Of a stretch of DNA of 47,436 bases, positions 21,081-32,600 are shown in pieces. The position numbers and the translations under genes are program-made. The stretch spans positions 135,797 through 183,232 of the forward strand of contig SZWC01000529.1 in assembly GCA_023375785.1 (NCBI GenBank), written 5' to 3'. The stretch is from Penium margaritaceum (taxonomy: Eukaryota > Streptophyta > Zygnematophyceae > Desmidiales > Peniaceae). Every line of letters begins with the position of its first letter. Position 1 is the first letter of the stretch. The notes under the pieces were generated by a model. That model was not told where the DNA came from. It worked only from the letters and a program-made list of their open reading frames with translations, and searched no databases.

Positions 21081-24000
21081 ATGGTGGATCCGACTTCAGC
21101 CCGCCTTGAGGCGGGTATGTCCAAATTCACGGGGACATGTTTTCCCTTGTGGAAATGGCAGTTTGAGATTTTCATGAACGTGCGTGGCTACCTTGACATC
21201 CTAAAAGGGACCGAGATAGCACCAGCCGATACGACCGTGACAACGCATGCGGCTGACCTTGCAGCATGGACGATGAAGAACAACATGGCTCTCGCCATTC
21301 TTGTGACGTCCATCAATGAGACTCAACACTCCCACATCACAGGATGCACGTTGGCTGCCGAGGCCTACGCAAAACTCGCACGCATGCATCAATCGAATGC
21401 CCTAGCGAACGGACTCTTCATCTTCCAACGGTTGATGTCGATGAGGGTGAGCGAAGGAGAATCGATGCCCGCATTTTAGCAGTCGTTTGACAACGTGCTG
21501 CAAAATGTCCAGCAAATGGAATGGAATCTCGACTCCAACATGCGTGCCATGATCCTTCTAATGGCGCTGCCAGAACGCTGGGGGTCCTTGATCACCGTAT
21601 TTGGCGGTTGGAAGGAGGCAGATCTGACGTACGAGGCTGTCGCCGAACACGTCCGTAACGAGTCCATGCAACGCAGTGGCGCCGAGGCAAGCATCTCAGC
21701 CTATGCCTCTCGCTTCGGTGGACAAAGTGCAAGCTCTTGCTCTAGTCAAGGCAACAGCGGAAGTCGTGGCGGTGGAGAGAAAGGCAATGGTGGCGGGAAG
21801 AGTTCCAAGAAGCCCGGTAACTGTCACAATTGTGGCAAGGCTGGGCACTGGGCTAGGGACTGTCGTAGTCCCAAGAGAGAAGGTGGGAAAAAATGTAGAA
21901 AGGAGAAGAAGGAGCTCACCAACATAATGGCTAGGGGGCTACCCATGAAGGGCGCAGGGATCCTTAGGCCCGGGGCATTCACCCTTGACTCGGGCACCAA
22001 CCACCACTCATCAAAAGAGAAGGGTGGATTTGTCTCCATGGCCGAATCTGTCATGCGCGTCAAGTGTGCAAACGGTGGCGTCGTCCAAGCCATGGGCGCA
22101 GGGGACAAGGTGATCACGTTCAATGTGAATGGTGAGGAGAGGGCAGTCAACCTTCAAAAGGTGGTGTACATGCCCTCCTTCGCAGCCAACTGGCTGTATG
22201 TCTCACAAATCACCGACAACAACATGACAGTGGTGTTCACCAACAAGGAGGTAGTAGCCCTCAAAAACGAGGACATCCAGATTTTGTACACCAAAGACGG
22301 CCTCATGCTGCAAGTTGCAAGAGTCGACGTCCTCTATGTGCTTCAAACCAAAGTCACCAAGGCGTCGGATGAGGGATGCACATGTCCCACCAAGACAGTG
22401 GCAACGGAGCCGAAGGATGCACCACTGGCGACCGCTGCGGCCGCCACATCAACCAAGGACACAGATGCTGAGCTGTGGCATCGGCGATTTGGCCACGTGG
22501 CCAACAGCACGCTGCAAAAGATGCAAGAGCAAGAGGTAGTCCGTGGAATGGAAGGGTGCACAATGAAGCATGGCAAAGGGTGTACATTCTGTAAATCATG
22601 CCTCCAAGCGAAGGCAAATGTGAAGCCGTTTGGGAGAGGAGGTCAACGAGCGGAGCACGTCTTGGAACTGATACACAGTGATGTGTGTGGACCCTTCGGC
22701 ACACCGTCTAACAGAGGAAGCAAGTACTTCCTGACCTTCATTGATGACCACAGCCGCAAGTTGTGGATCTACTTCCTCAAAACAAAGGGAGAGGTCAAGG
22801 AGAAGCTCCTCGAGTTCGTCGCCATGGTGGAGCGGCAAACCTCCAAGAAGGTGGAGGCGCTCCGAAGTGACAACGGGGGTGAGTACGAGGCATGCAAGCC
22901 TTGGCTCAAGCATCATGGCATCCGCCACGAGAAAACCAGGCCTTACAACCCCCAAAGCAACGGCGTTGCCGAGAGGATGAACTGGACCCTACTTGGCATG
23001 GTGCGAAGCATGCTCTTTGACGCCAAGCTCCTACCTCGTTTTTGGGCTGAAGCAGCAACAACGGCTTGCTAACTCTTGACCCTCACACCAGCGACTGCCT
23101 TGCGGAAGCGTGGAAGGAGGAGGACAAGCAGCTGAAGACCCCACATGAAGTATGGTCGAGAAAGAAATCCAACGCATCTCATCTGAAGGTGTTCGGGTCA
23201 ACTGCATGGGTGAAGATCCAGTCGGGAGAAGGTGGAGGCAAGCTCGATGCACGTTCCAAGAAGTGCATCATGGTTGGGTACGACACGTCACACAAAGCCT
23301 ATCGGCTTTGGGACCAAGCAGCAGGCAATCTCCTGAGGAGTCGCGACGTCGTGTTTGACGAACGCACCCTTGGAAATGGAGAGCTGCTGGACCCGACCCT
23401 CACTCCCAAAGCGGGAGAGTGGATAGTGTTGCTTGAGTCCGGAGACCAAGCACCCGACAACTGGCTCGCCTTGCCAGCAGGTGGTGAGAATGAGAGAGTG
23501 GTTGCGGAGGATGATGCAGCATCTGACATGGACGCGGATACCGAGGCGTCCGAGGCTTCCGAGTCTGACTTGAAGTCTGACGACTCTTCTGACGACAATG
23601 ATGACAACAAACCACCAGCTGTGGAAGCACCAGCACCAAAGCAAGAAGCGGCACCACTACCCCGCCGCAGTTTGCGACCAAAGAGAGCACCTTTGCGGTA
23701 TGAGGATGATTGGACCGGACTTAGCTGGTCGTGCATGGCTCAGGGAGAGCCATCCACAGTGGCGGAGGCCATGAATGGCCCAGATGCGGCCAAGTGGAAG
23801 GAGGAAGTGGATAGCGAGCTCGCATCCATTGCCGAGAACGGCACGTGGGTGCTGGTGGATAGACCCGACAAGGCCCACGAGGTGGGATCCAAGTGGGTCC
23901 TGCGAGTGAAGAAGAAGCAAGACGGCAACATCGACAACTTCAAGGCAAGGGTAGTGGCTAAGGGGTTCTCTCAACGCCCGGGCTCCGAGTACGATGAGAT

Positions 24001-25323
24001 GTTCGCGCCCGTCGTGACCTTTGCCTCCATCCGCTTTCTCCTTGGCATTGCTGCTACAAATAACTTGGAGATACACTTGATGGACGTCAGGACAGCTTTC
24101 CTTTATGGGAAGCTTGACAAGGAAGTGCTGATGGAGGTGCCCGAAGGAGTCGAAGCTCCCAAGGGCAAGGTGTGCAAGTTGGTGAAAGCGCTCTACGGGC
24201 TAAAACAGGCCCCAAGGATGTGGTGCAAAGAGATGGACGGTTTCATGACCGGCCTCTCTTTCGCGCATTGCGAGAATGACCCGAGCATGTACGTGCGCGA
24301 TGATGGGAGAGGGCTGATGCTGGTTGCGCTGTACGTGGATGATCTGATCATCTGCTCGTCTTCGGTCGAGCTGCTGGATGAGCTGAAGTCTGACCTCGGC
24401 AAAAGGTTCAAGATGAAGGACATGGGTCCTCTCGAGTACTACCTTGGGATTGCCATCCACCGCAACCGAGTAGCAGGTACCATCAAACTCAACCAAACCA
24501 AATACGTTGGTGAGGTGCTAAAGCGCTACCACGTGGAAGACTGTAAACCTCTCAGCACCCCAATGACGACCGACACAAAGATGAAGGCCTCCATGTCGCC
24601 AAGCAACAAAGCAGAACAAAGGGAGATGCAAGACATCCCCTACCAGTCCGCCGTGGGTAGCATCATGTACGCCATGGTAGGGACTCGTCCGGACATCTGC
24701 TATTCTATGGGACAAGTGAGCAGATTCGTGGCCAACCCTGGGCCACAACATTGGCAGGCAGTCAAGCGCATCTTGCGCTACCTGCAAAAGACACGTCACA
24801 TGGGCCTCGTCCTTGGAGGCCAAGAAGGAACGGACCCCCTTTGTCTAAAGTACTACACCGACGCTGACTGGGGAGGAAACCTCGACGACAGGAAATCCAC
24901 CTCTGGATACGTGTGTATCTTGAATGGCGCTGCCATCTCATGGGCCAACAGGAAGCAGGATTCTGTTTCCATGTCCACGGCTAAGGCAGAGTACGTTGCT
25001 TTGTCTGAGGTGTGCAAGGAGACTCAATGGCTTTGCAGCCTGCTTGGCGAAATGACAGTGCCACAGAAAGACGCCACAATCCTACACGTGGACAACATGA
25101 GCACCATCTTGATGGTGAAGACGAGATCATCTCCCGGCAAACGAAGCACATCGACATACGTTACCACTACTCACGTGACCTGGTCATGAAGAACGTGGTG
25201 GACTTGCAGCACTACATAACAAAGAGCATGCTTGCTGACTGCATGACCAAGCCGCTCGACAGCGACTTGCATTATGCAGGTATTCGTGGATTTGGCATGA
25301 GGAGTGCGGCAGAGGAAGGGTGA
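21081..25323 (+). pseudogene. gag-pol: Copia Gag-Pol polyprotein of B, broken
   Basis: Starts at ATG 21081 (MVDPTSARLEAGMSKFTG). Gag: capsid-like N-terminus, then an in-frame TAG at 21477-21479 (codon 133), after which the same frame continues. A CCHC knuckle CHNCGKAGHWARDC lies at 21822-21863. Protease: LDSGT with Asp at 21987. GAG-pre-integrase zinc region: LWHRRFGHV and CTFCKSC. Integrase: HSDVCG, SDNGGEY and NGVAERM supply all three acidic residues. A TAA at 23070-23072 and a frameshift between about 23085 and 23100 follow. RT: LMDVRTAFLYG and YVDD (24332-24343). RNase H: YTDADWGG and AKAEYVAL. A frameshift near 25115 moves the last part (TKHIDIRYHYSRDL) to another frame, ending at TGA 25321-25323. 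All catalytic domains are recognisable, but no functional polyprotein can be made as it stands. Confidence 0.95.
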
Positions 25324-25372
25324 GCTCGAAGGCATTGATGGAGCCGAGCAAGGGACAGATGGACAGAGGTGC

Positions 25373-25384
25373 AAGGGAGAGATT
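25373..25384 (+). other. Polypurine tract of B
   Basis: AAGGGAGAGATT directly before the 3' LTR start TGTTGAAAT. Same type as the AAGGGGGAGAT tract of family A. Confidence 0.85.
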
Positions 25385-25551
25385 TGTTGAAATAGTGTGC
25401 ATGTTGTCCACTCTCTAGCTGGCTAGCTACACAGACAAGGCATGTACTACTCTATGGAGTATGTCCCCTTGGTCTGTTCTGAGATGGGCCAGGAATGCAC
25501 TGCCCATAATGTGTATGTCCCATGTGGCTCATCATAGGAACCATACCTTTT

Positions 25552-25619
25552 TGGCTTGGTTGATTAGGCACTGGAGTCTTAAACCAGAGGTCGCGGGTTC
25601 AAACCCCGTGACGGCCGCA
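25552..25619 (+). other. tRNA-like segment in 3' LTR B
   Basis: Same fold as in the 5' LTR: D stem GCTT/AGGC, anticodon arm CTGGA-GTCTTAA-ACCAG (bases CTT at the anticodon position, T before it), variable loop AGGTC, T stem GCGGG/CCCGT with loop TTCAAAC, and 3' strand GACGGCC followed by GCA. Only the 5' acceptor strand is missing. The CTT reading recalls tRNA-Lys, but I cannot assign the parent tRNA. Confidence 0.65.
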
Positions 25620-25647
25620 ATTTTCTTTGTGGCCAAAACTGGGACAG

Positions 25648-25655
25648 GAAGCTTC
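25648..25655 (+). promoter_or_regulatory. Candidate heat-shock element in LTR B
   Basis: GAAGCTTC, followed four bases later by a second GAAGCTT. In the 5' LTR the first copy reads GAGCTTC. It is about 120-140 bp upstream of the TATA position. Function is inference. Confidence 0.35.
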
Positions 25656-26033
25656 TAGGAAGCTTACTAGATCCTGCCTTGAGGATGACACTTGGCGGTC
25701 TAAGGACGCGCCAAGTAGGAATGTAGGATGAGGTTGGCTCCAGTGGAGCCACTACAAGCAGAAGCTTTAGCAAAGCTCTGCAAGTATGAAAGCCTGTACC
25801 TTGTATGCATCCATTTAGAGTACTTGCCTTTGAGACTCCTCACAGAGTGTCCAACCAAAGGTAGACACTAAAGACCAACATGCGGACTTCGTGAGGTTGC
25901 AAACCAAACGAACCTAAAGTGTAGATCCCTTGTTCGAGGGTGATATGTTATCTTGGTTGCAGTACCAAGAGCGGTTGGCGGCCTCTAATGACGGGACCCG
26001 TTTTCTAGACCGTTGCTATCCGGTGCATTGACA

Positions 26034-26038
26034 GGACG
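26034..26038 (+). other. Right target-site duplication of B (GGACG)
   Basis: GGACG directly after the 3' LTR end GCATTGACA, matching 19993-19997. Five bases is the usual duplication length for Copia integrases. Confidence 0.93.
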
Positions 26039-29000
26039 TTGGGTTGGAAGTTGGATTGGAAGTTGGGTTGGAAGTTGGGTTGGAAGTTGGGCTGGAGGTT
26101 GGGTTGGAAGTTGGGATGGAAGTTGGGATGGAAGTTGGGATGGAAGTTGGGATGTAAGCTGGGTTGGAAGTTGGGTTGGAAGTTGGGTTGGAAGTTGGTT
26201 TGGAAGTTGGGTTGGAAGTTGGGTTGGAAGCTGAAATGGAACTTGGGATGGAAGTTGGGTTTGAAGTTGGGATGGAAGTTGGGATGGAAGTTGGTTTGGA
26301 AGTTGGGATGGAAATTGGGATAGAAGTTGGGTTGGAAGTTGGGTTGGAAGCTCGATTGGAAGTTGGTTTGGAAGTTGGGTTAAACGTTGGGTTGAAAGTT
26401 GGGTTGGAAGCTGGGTTGGATGTTGGGTTGGAAGTTGGGTTGAACCTTGGGCTGGAAGTTGGGTTGGAAGGTGGGTTGGAAGTTGGGATGGAAGTTGGGA
26501 TGAAAGTTGAGTTGGAAGTTGGGTTGGAAGTTGGGCTTGAAGTTGGGTTGGGGGTTGGGTTGGCAGCTGGATTGGAGGTTGGGTTGGAAGTTGGGTTGGA
26601 AGTTGGGTTGGAAGTTGGGTTGGAAGTTGGGTTGGAAGTTTGGTTGGAAGTCGGATTTGAAGTTGTGATGGAGGTTGGGAGAGAAATTGGATTGGAAATT
26701 GGGTTGGAAGCTCGGTTGGAAGTTGGGCTGAAACTTGGGTTGGAAAATGGGTTGAATGTTGGGTTGGAAGTTGGGTTGAAAGTTGGGTTGGAAACTGGGT
26801 TGAAACCTGGGTTGGAAGTTGGGTTGGAAGTTGGATTGGAAGTTGGGTTGGATGTTGGGTTGGAAGTTGGGTTGAAATTTGGGTTGGAAGTTGGATTGGA
26901 AACTGAAATGGACGTTGGGATGGAAGTTGGGTTTAAAGTTGGGATGGAAATTGAGATGTAAGTTGGGTTGGATGTTGGGTTGGAATGTGGGCTGGAAATT
27001 GGGTTGGAAGCTGGGTTGGATGTTGGGTTGGAAGTTGTGTTTGAAGTTGGGTTGTTAGTTAGGTTCGCAGCTGGATTGGAAGTTGGGTTGAATGTTTTAT
27101 TGGAAGTTGGATTGGAAGCTGGGTTAAAGGTTGGGTTGGAAGTTGGGTTAGAAGCTGGGTTGGAAGTTGGGTAGAAGTTGGGTTGAAAGTTGGGTTGGAA
27201 GTTGGGTTGGAAGTCGGGATGGAAATTGGGATAGAAGTTGGGTTGGAGTTGGGTTGGAAATGGCGTGAAAGTTGGATTGGAAAATAGGTTGGAAGTTGGG
27301 TTGGAAGTTTTCAGGAAGCTGGGTTGGAAGTTGGATTAGAAGTTGGGTTGGAAAATGGGCTTGAAGTTGGGTTGGAAGTTGGGTTAGAAGTTGGGTTGGA
27401 AGTTGGGATGGAAGTTGGTATGGAAGTTGGGTTGGAAGTAGGGTTGGAGGTTGGGTTGGAAATTGGGTTGGAAGTTGGGTTGGAAGTTGGGTTGGAAGTT
27501 GGGTTGGAAGTTGGGTTGGAAGTTGGGTTGGAAGTTGGATCGGAAGTTTGGAAGAAAGTTGGGTTGGAAGTTGGGTTGAAGGTTGGGTTGGAAGTTGGGT
27601 TGGAAGTTGGATTAGAGGTTGGGTTGGAAGTTGGGTTAGAAGATGGGTTGGAAGTTGGAATGGAAGTTGGGATGAAAGTTGGGCTGGAAGTTGGGTTGGA
27701 AGTTGCATTGGAAGTTGTGTTGGAAGTTGGATTGAAAGCTGGAGTGGAAGTGGGGTTGGAAGCTGGGTTGGAAGTTAGGTTGGAAGTTGGGTTGAAAGTT
27801 TGGTTGGAAGTTGGATTGGACTTTGGGTTGGAAGTTGGGATGGAAGTTGGGATGGAAGCTGGGTTGGAAGTTTGGTTGGAAGTTGGGTTGGACGTTGGGA
27901 TCGAAGTTGGGATGGAAGTTAGGTTTGAAGTCAGGATGGAAGTTGGGATGGAAGTTGGATTGAAAGTTCAGTTGGAAGTTGGGTTGGAAGTTGGGTTGGA
28001 CATTGGGTTTGAAGTTCAGTTAGAAGTTGGGTTGGAAGTTGGATTGAAATGTGGGTTGGAATTGAGGTTGGAAGCTGGGTTGGAAGCTGGGTTGGAAGTT
28101 GTGTTGGATGTTGGGTTGGAAGTTGAGTTGGAAGTTGGGTTGTAAGTTGGGTTGGAGGTTGGGTTGGAAGTTGGGTTGGAAGCTGGATTCGTAGTTGGGA
28201 TGGATTTTGGGATGGAAGTTGGGTTGGAAGTTGGGTTGGAAGTTGGATTGGAAGTTTGGTTGGAAGTTGGGTTGGATGTTGGGATGGAAGTTAGCATGGA
28301 ATTCGGGTTGGAAGTTGGGATGAAAGTTGGGATGGAAGTTGGGTCGGAAGTTGGATTGGAAGTTGGGTTGGAATTTGGGTTGGAAGTTGGGTTGGAAATT
28401 GGGTTGGAATTTGAAATGGAAGTTGGGATGGAAGTTGGGTTTGAAGTTGCGATGGAAGCTGGGATGGAAGTTGGGTTGGAAGTTGGGTTGATATTTGGGC
28501 TGGAAGTTGGGTTGGAAGTTGGGTTGGATGTTGGGTTGGATGTTGAGTAGGAAGTTGGGTCGTAAGTTGGGTTGGAAGTTGGGTTGGAAGTTGGGTTATA
28601 AGCTGGGTTGGAAGTTGTGTTGGAAGTTGGGATGGAGTTTGCGATAAAAGTTGGGTTGGAAGTTGGGTTGGAAATTGGGTTGGAAGTTGGTTTGGAAGTT
28701 GGGTTGGAAGTTGGGTTGGAAGTTGGAATGGAAATTGGGATATAAGATGGGTTGGAAGTTGGGTAAGAAGCTCTATTGGAAGTTGGGTTGGAAGTTGGGT
28801 TAGACGCTGGGTTGAAAGTTGGGTTGGAAGTTGGGTTGGATTATGGGTTGGAAGTTGGGTTGGATTATGGGTTGGAAGTTGGGTTGGACGTTGGGCTGGA
28901 AGTTGGGTTGAAAGTTGGGTTGCAAGTTGGGATGGAAGTTGGGATGAAATCTGGGTTCGAAGTTGGGTTGGAAGTTGGGCTAGAAGTTGGGTTAGAGGTT

Positions 29001-29347
29001 GGGTTGGAAGTTGGGTTGAAAGTTGGGTTGGAAGTTGGGTTGAAAGTTGGGTTGGACATTGGGTTGGTTGGAAGTTGGGTTGGAAGTTGGGTTGGGAGTT
29101 AAGTTGAAAGTTGGGTTGGAAGTTGGCTTGGAAGTTGGGTTAGACGTTTTTCTGGAAATTGGGATGGAAGTTGGGATGGAAGTTGGGTTGGAAGTAGGTT
29201 TGAAAGTTGGGTTGGATGCTGGATTGGTTGCTGGGTTGAAAGTTGGCTTGGAAGTTGGCTTGGAAGTTTAGTTGGAATTTGGGTTCAAAGATGGGTTGGA
29301 AGTTGGGTTGGAAGTTGGGTTGGAAGTTGGGTTGGAAGTTGGGTTGG

Positions 29348-29653
29348 NNNNNNNNNNNNNNNNNNNNNNNNNNNNNNNNNNNNNNNNNNNNNNNNNNNNN
29401 NNNNNNNNNNNNNNNNNNNNNNNNNNNNNNNNNNNNNNNNNNNNNNNNNNNNNNNNNNNNNNNNNNNNNNNNNNNNNNNNNNNNNNNNNNNNNNNNNNNN
29501 NNNNNNNNNNNNNNNNNNNNNNNNNNNNNNNNNNNNNNNNNNNNNNNNNNNNNNNNNNNNNNNNNNNNNNNNNNNNNNNNNNNNNNNNNNNNNNNNNNNN
29601 NNNNNNNNNNNNNNNNNNNNNNNNNNNNNNNNNNNNNNNNNNNNNNNNNNNNN
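29348..29653. other. Assembly gap, 306 N
   Basis: Run of undetermined bases inside satellite array III; both sides are ordinary 12-mers, so the missing part is probably satellite. Confidence 1.
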
Positions 29654-32600
29654 GGTTGGAAGCAGGGTTGGAGGCTGGGTTGGAAGTTGGGTTGGATGTT
29701 TGGTTGGAAGTTGGGTTGGAAGTTGGGTTGGAAATTGTGTTGAAATTTGGGTTGGAAGTTGGGTTGGAAGTTGGGTTGGAAGTTGGGCTGGAAGTTGGGT
29801 TGGAAGTTGAGTTGGAAGTTGGGATGGAAGTTCATTTGGAAGTTGGGTTGGAAGTTGGGTCGGGAATGTGGTTGAAGGTTGGGTTGGAAGATTGTTTTGA
29901 AGTTGGGTTGAAAGTTGGGTTGGAAGTTGGGTTGGTTGGAAGTTTGGTTGGACGTTGGGTTGGGAGTTTAGTTCAATTTTGGTTGGAAGCTGGCTTGGAA
30001 GTTGGGTCGGAAGTTAGGTTGGAAGTTGGGATGGAAGTTGGGATATACGTTGGGTTGGAAGTTGGGCTGGAAGTCCGATTGGAAGTTGGGTTGGATGTTG
30101 GGTTGGAAGTAGAGTTGGAAGTTTAGATGGAAGTTGGGTTGAAAGTTGTGTTGGAAGTTTGGTTGGAAGTTGGGTTGGAAGTTGGTTGGAAGTTTGGTTG
30201 GAAGTTGGATTGGCATTTGGGTTGGAAGTTGGGATGGAAGCTGGGATGGAAGCTGGATTGGAAGTTGTGTTGGAAGTTGGGTTGGAAGGTCGGTTGGAAG
30301 TTGGATTGGAAGTTGGGTTGGATGTTGGGTTTGACGTTGGATTTGAACATGGGTCAGAAGTTGGGTTGAAAGTTGGGCTGGAAGCTGTGTTGGATGCTGG
30401 GTTGGAAGTTGGGTAGGAATTTGGGTGGGAAGTTGGGTTGGAAGTTGGGTTGGAAGTTGTATTGGAGGTTGCGTTGGAATTTGGGTTGGCAATTGGGTTG
30501 GAAGTTGGGTTGGAAGTTGGGTGCGACGTTGGGCTGGAAGTTGGGTTGGAAGTTGAGTTGGAAGTTGGGATGGAAGTTGGGATTGAAGTTGGGTTGGAAG
30601 TTGGGTTGGAAGTTGGGATGGAATTTGGGTTGGAACTTCGTTTGGAAGTTGGGTTGGAAGTTGGGTTTGGAGTTCGGTTGAAGGTTGGGTTGGAACTTGG
30701 GTTTAAAGTTGGGTTGAAAGTTTGGTTGGAAGTTGGGTTGGGAGTTAAGTTGAACGTTGGGTTCGAAGTTGGCTTGGAAGTTGGGTTAGAGGTTCGGTTG
30801 GAAGTTGGGATGGAAGTTTGGATGGAATTTGGGTTGAAAGTTGGGTTGTGGGTTGGATTGGAGGTTAGGTTGGAAGTTGGCCTGAAGGTAGGGTTGAAAG
30901 TTGGGTTGGATGCTGGGCTGGTTGCTGGGTTGAAAGTTGGGTTTGAAGTTGGGTTGGAAGATTAGTTGCAAGTTGGGTTGAATTTCAGGTTGGAAGTTGG
31001 GTTGGAAGTTGGGTTGGAAGTTGGGTTGGAAGCTGGGTTGGAAGTTGGGAAGAAAGTTGGGTTGGAAGTTGGGTTGGAAGTTGGGCTGGAAGGTGGGTTG
31101 GAAGTTGGGTTGGAAGTTGGATTTGAATTTAGGTTGGAAGTTGGGACGGAAGTTAGGATGGGAGTTGGGTTGGAAGTTGTGTTGGAAGTTGGGTTTGAAG
31201 GTCGGTTAGAAGTTGGGTTGGAAGTTGGGCTGGAAGTTTGGTTGGAAGTTGGATTGGAAGTTGGGTCGGACATTGGATTGAAAGTTGGGCTGGAAGGTGC
31301 ATTGGATGCTGGGTTGGAAGTTGGATAGGAATTTGGGTTGGAAGTTGGGCTGGAAGTTGGGTTGGAATTCGGTTTGGAAGTTGGGTTGGAAGTTAAGTTG
31401 CAAGTTGGGTTGGAAGTTGGGATGAAAGTTGGGTAGGAAGATTGATTGGAAATTGGGTTAGAAGTTGGGATGGAACTCTAGTTCGAAGTTGGATTAGAAG
31501 TTGGGTTGGAAGATGGGTTGGAAGTTGGGTTGGAAGTTAAGTTGGACGTTGGGATGGAAGTTGGGACGGAAGTTGGGTTCGAAGTTCGGTTGGAAGTTTG
31601 GTTGGACGTTGGATTGGAAGTTGGGTTGGAAGTTGGGTTGAAATTTGGGTTGGATGCTGGGTTGGAAGCTGGGTGTGAAGTTGGGTTGGAAGTAGGGTTG
31701 GAAGTTGGGTTAGAAGTTTGGTTGGAAGTTGGGTTGGAAGTTGGGTTGGAAGTTGGGATGAAAGTTGGGATGGAAGTAAGGTTTGAAGTTGGGATGGAAG
31801 GTTGGATGGAAGTTGGGTTGGAACTTGAATTACATTTTGGGTTACAAGTCGGATTGGAATTTGGGTTAGAAGTTGGGTTGGAATGTGGGTTAAAAGTTGG
31901 ATTGGAAGTTGGGTTGGAAGTTGGGATGGAAGTGGGGATGGAAGTTTGGTTGGACGTTGGATTGGAAGTTGGGTTGGAGGTTGGGTTGGAAGCTGGGTTG
32001 AAAGTTGGGATGAAAGCTGGTTTAGATGTTGTGTTGGAAGTTGCGTTTTGAAGCTGAGTTGAAATTTGCATTGAAAGTTGGGTTGGAAGTTGAGTTGGCA
32101 TTTGGGTTCGAAGTTGGGTTTGAAGTGGGGTTGAAATTTGGGATGGAAGTTGGGATGAAAGTTGGGTTCAAAGTTGGGTTTGTATTTGGGCTGGAAGTTG
32201 GGTTTGATGTTGGATTGGAAGTTGGGTTGGAAGTTGGGTTGGAAGCAGGGTTGGAGGTTGGGCTGGAAGTTGGGTTGGAAGTTTGGTTGGAAGTTGGAAT
32301 GGAAGCGGGGATGGAAACAGGGATGGAAGTTGGGTTGGAAGTTGGGCTGGAAGTTGGGTTGGAAGTTGGGTTGGATGTTGGATTGGATGTTGGGTTGGAA
32401 GTCGGGTTTAAAGTTGGCATGGAAGTTGGGATGATAGTTGGGTTGGACATTTGGTTGGAAGTTGGATTGGAAGTTGGATTGGAAGTTGGGCTGGAAGTTG
32501 GATTGGAAGTTTGGTTGGAAGTTGGGTTAAATGTTTGGTTGGAAATTGGGTTAGAAGTTGGGTTGGAAGTTGGGTTGGAAGTTGTGATGGAAGTTGGGAT

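Larger units (their letters stand above)
19998..26033 (+). mobile_element. Complete but inactive Copia element B (6036 bp)
   Basis: Full structure on the plus strand: 5' LTR (19998-20649), AA spacer, primer-binding site, leader, gag-pol remnant, polypurine tract, 3' LTR (25385-26033). It is flanked by identical 5-bp duplications GGACG at 19993-19997 and 26034-26038, both satellite sequence, proving insertion into the array. The domain order protease, integrase, RT, RNase H defines Ty1/Copia. The LTRs differ at roughly 45-50 positions plus small indels by eye (about 7%), so the insertion is not recent. The polyprotein carries an in-frame stop in gag, a stop plus frameshift after the integrase core and a frameshift in RNase H. 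Confidence 0.96.
25385..26033 (+). repeat. 3' LTR of element B (649 bp)
   Basis: TGTTGAAATAG ... GCATTGACA, matching 19998-20649. It contains a tRNA-like segment (25552-25619) and GGAAGCTTCTAGGAAGCTT with GAAGCTTC at 25648-25655. The right border is fixed by the target-site duplication at 26034-26038. Confidence 0.95.

Noticed and set aside
20169..25619. Functional tRNA genes in the LTRs
   Set aside because: The 5' acceptor strand does not pair and the anticodon bases differ between the two LTRs (CTC and CTT); kept only as tRNA-like.
20078..25658. 65-codon frame present in both LTRs of element B (20078-20275 and 25461-25658)
   Set aside because: About 13 of 65 residues differ between the copies and the frame overlaps the tRNA-like segment; no sign of protein-level constraint.
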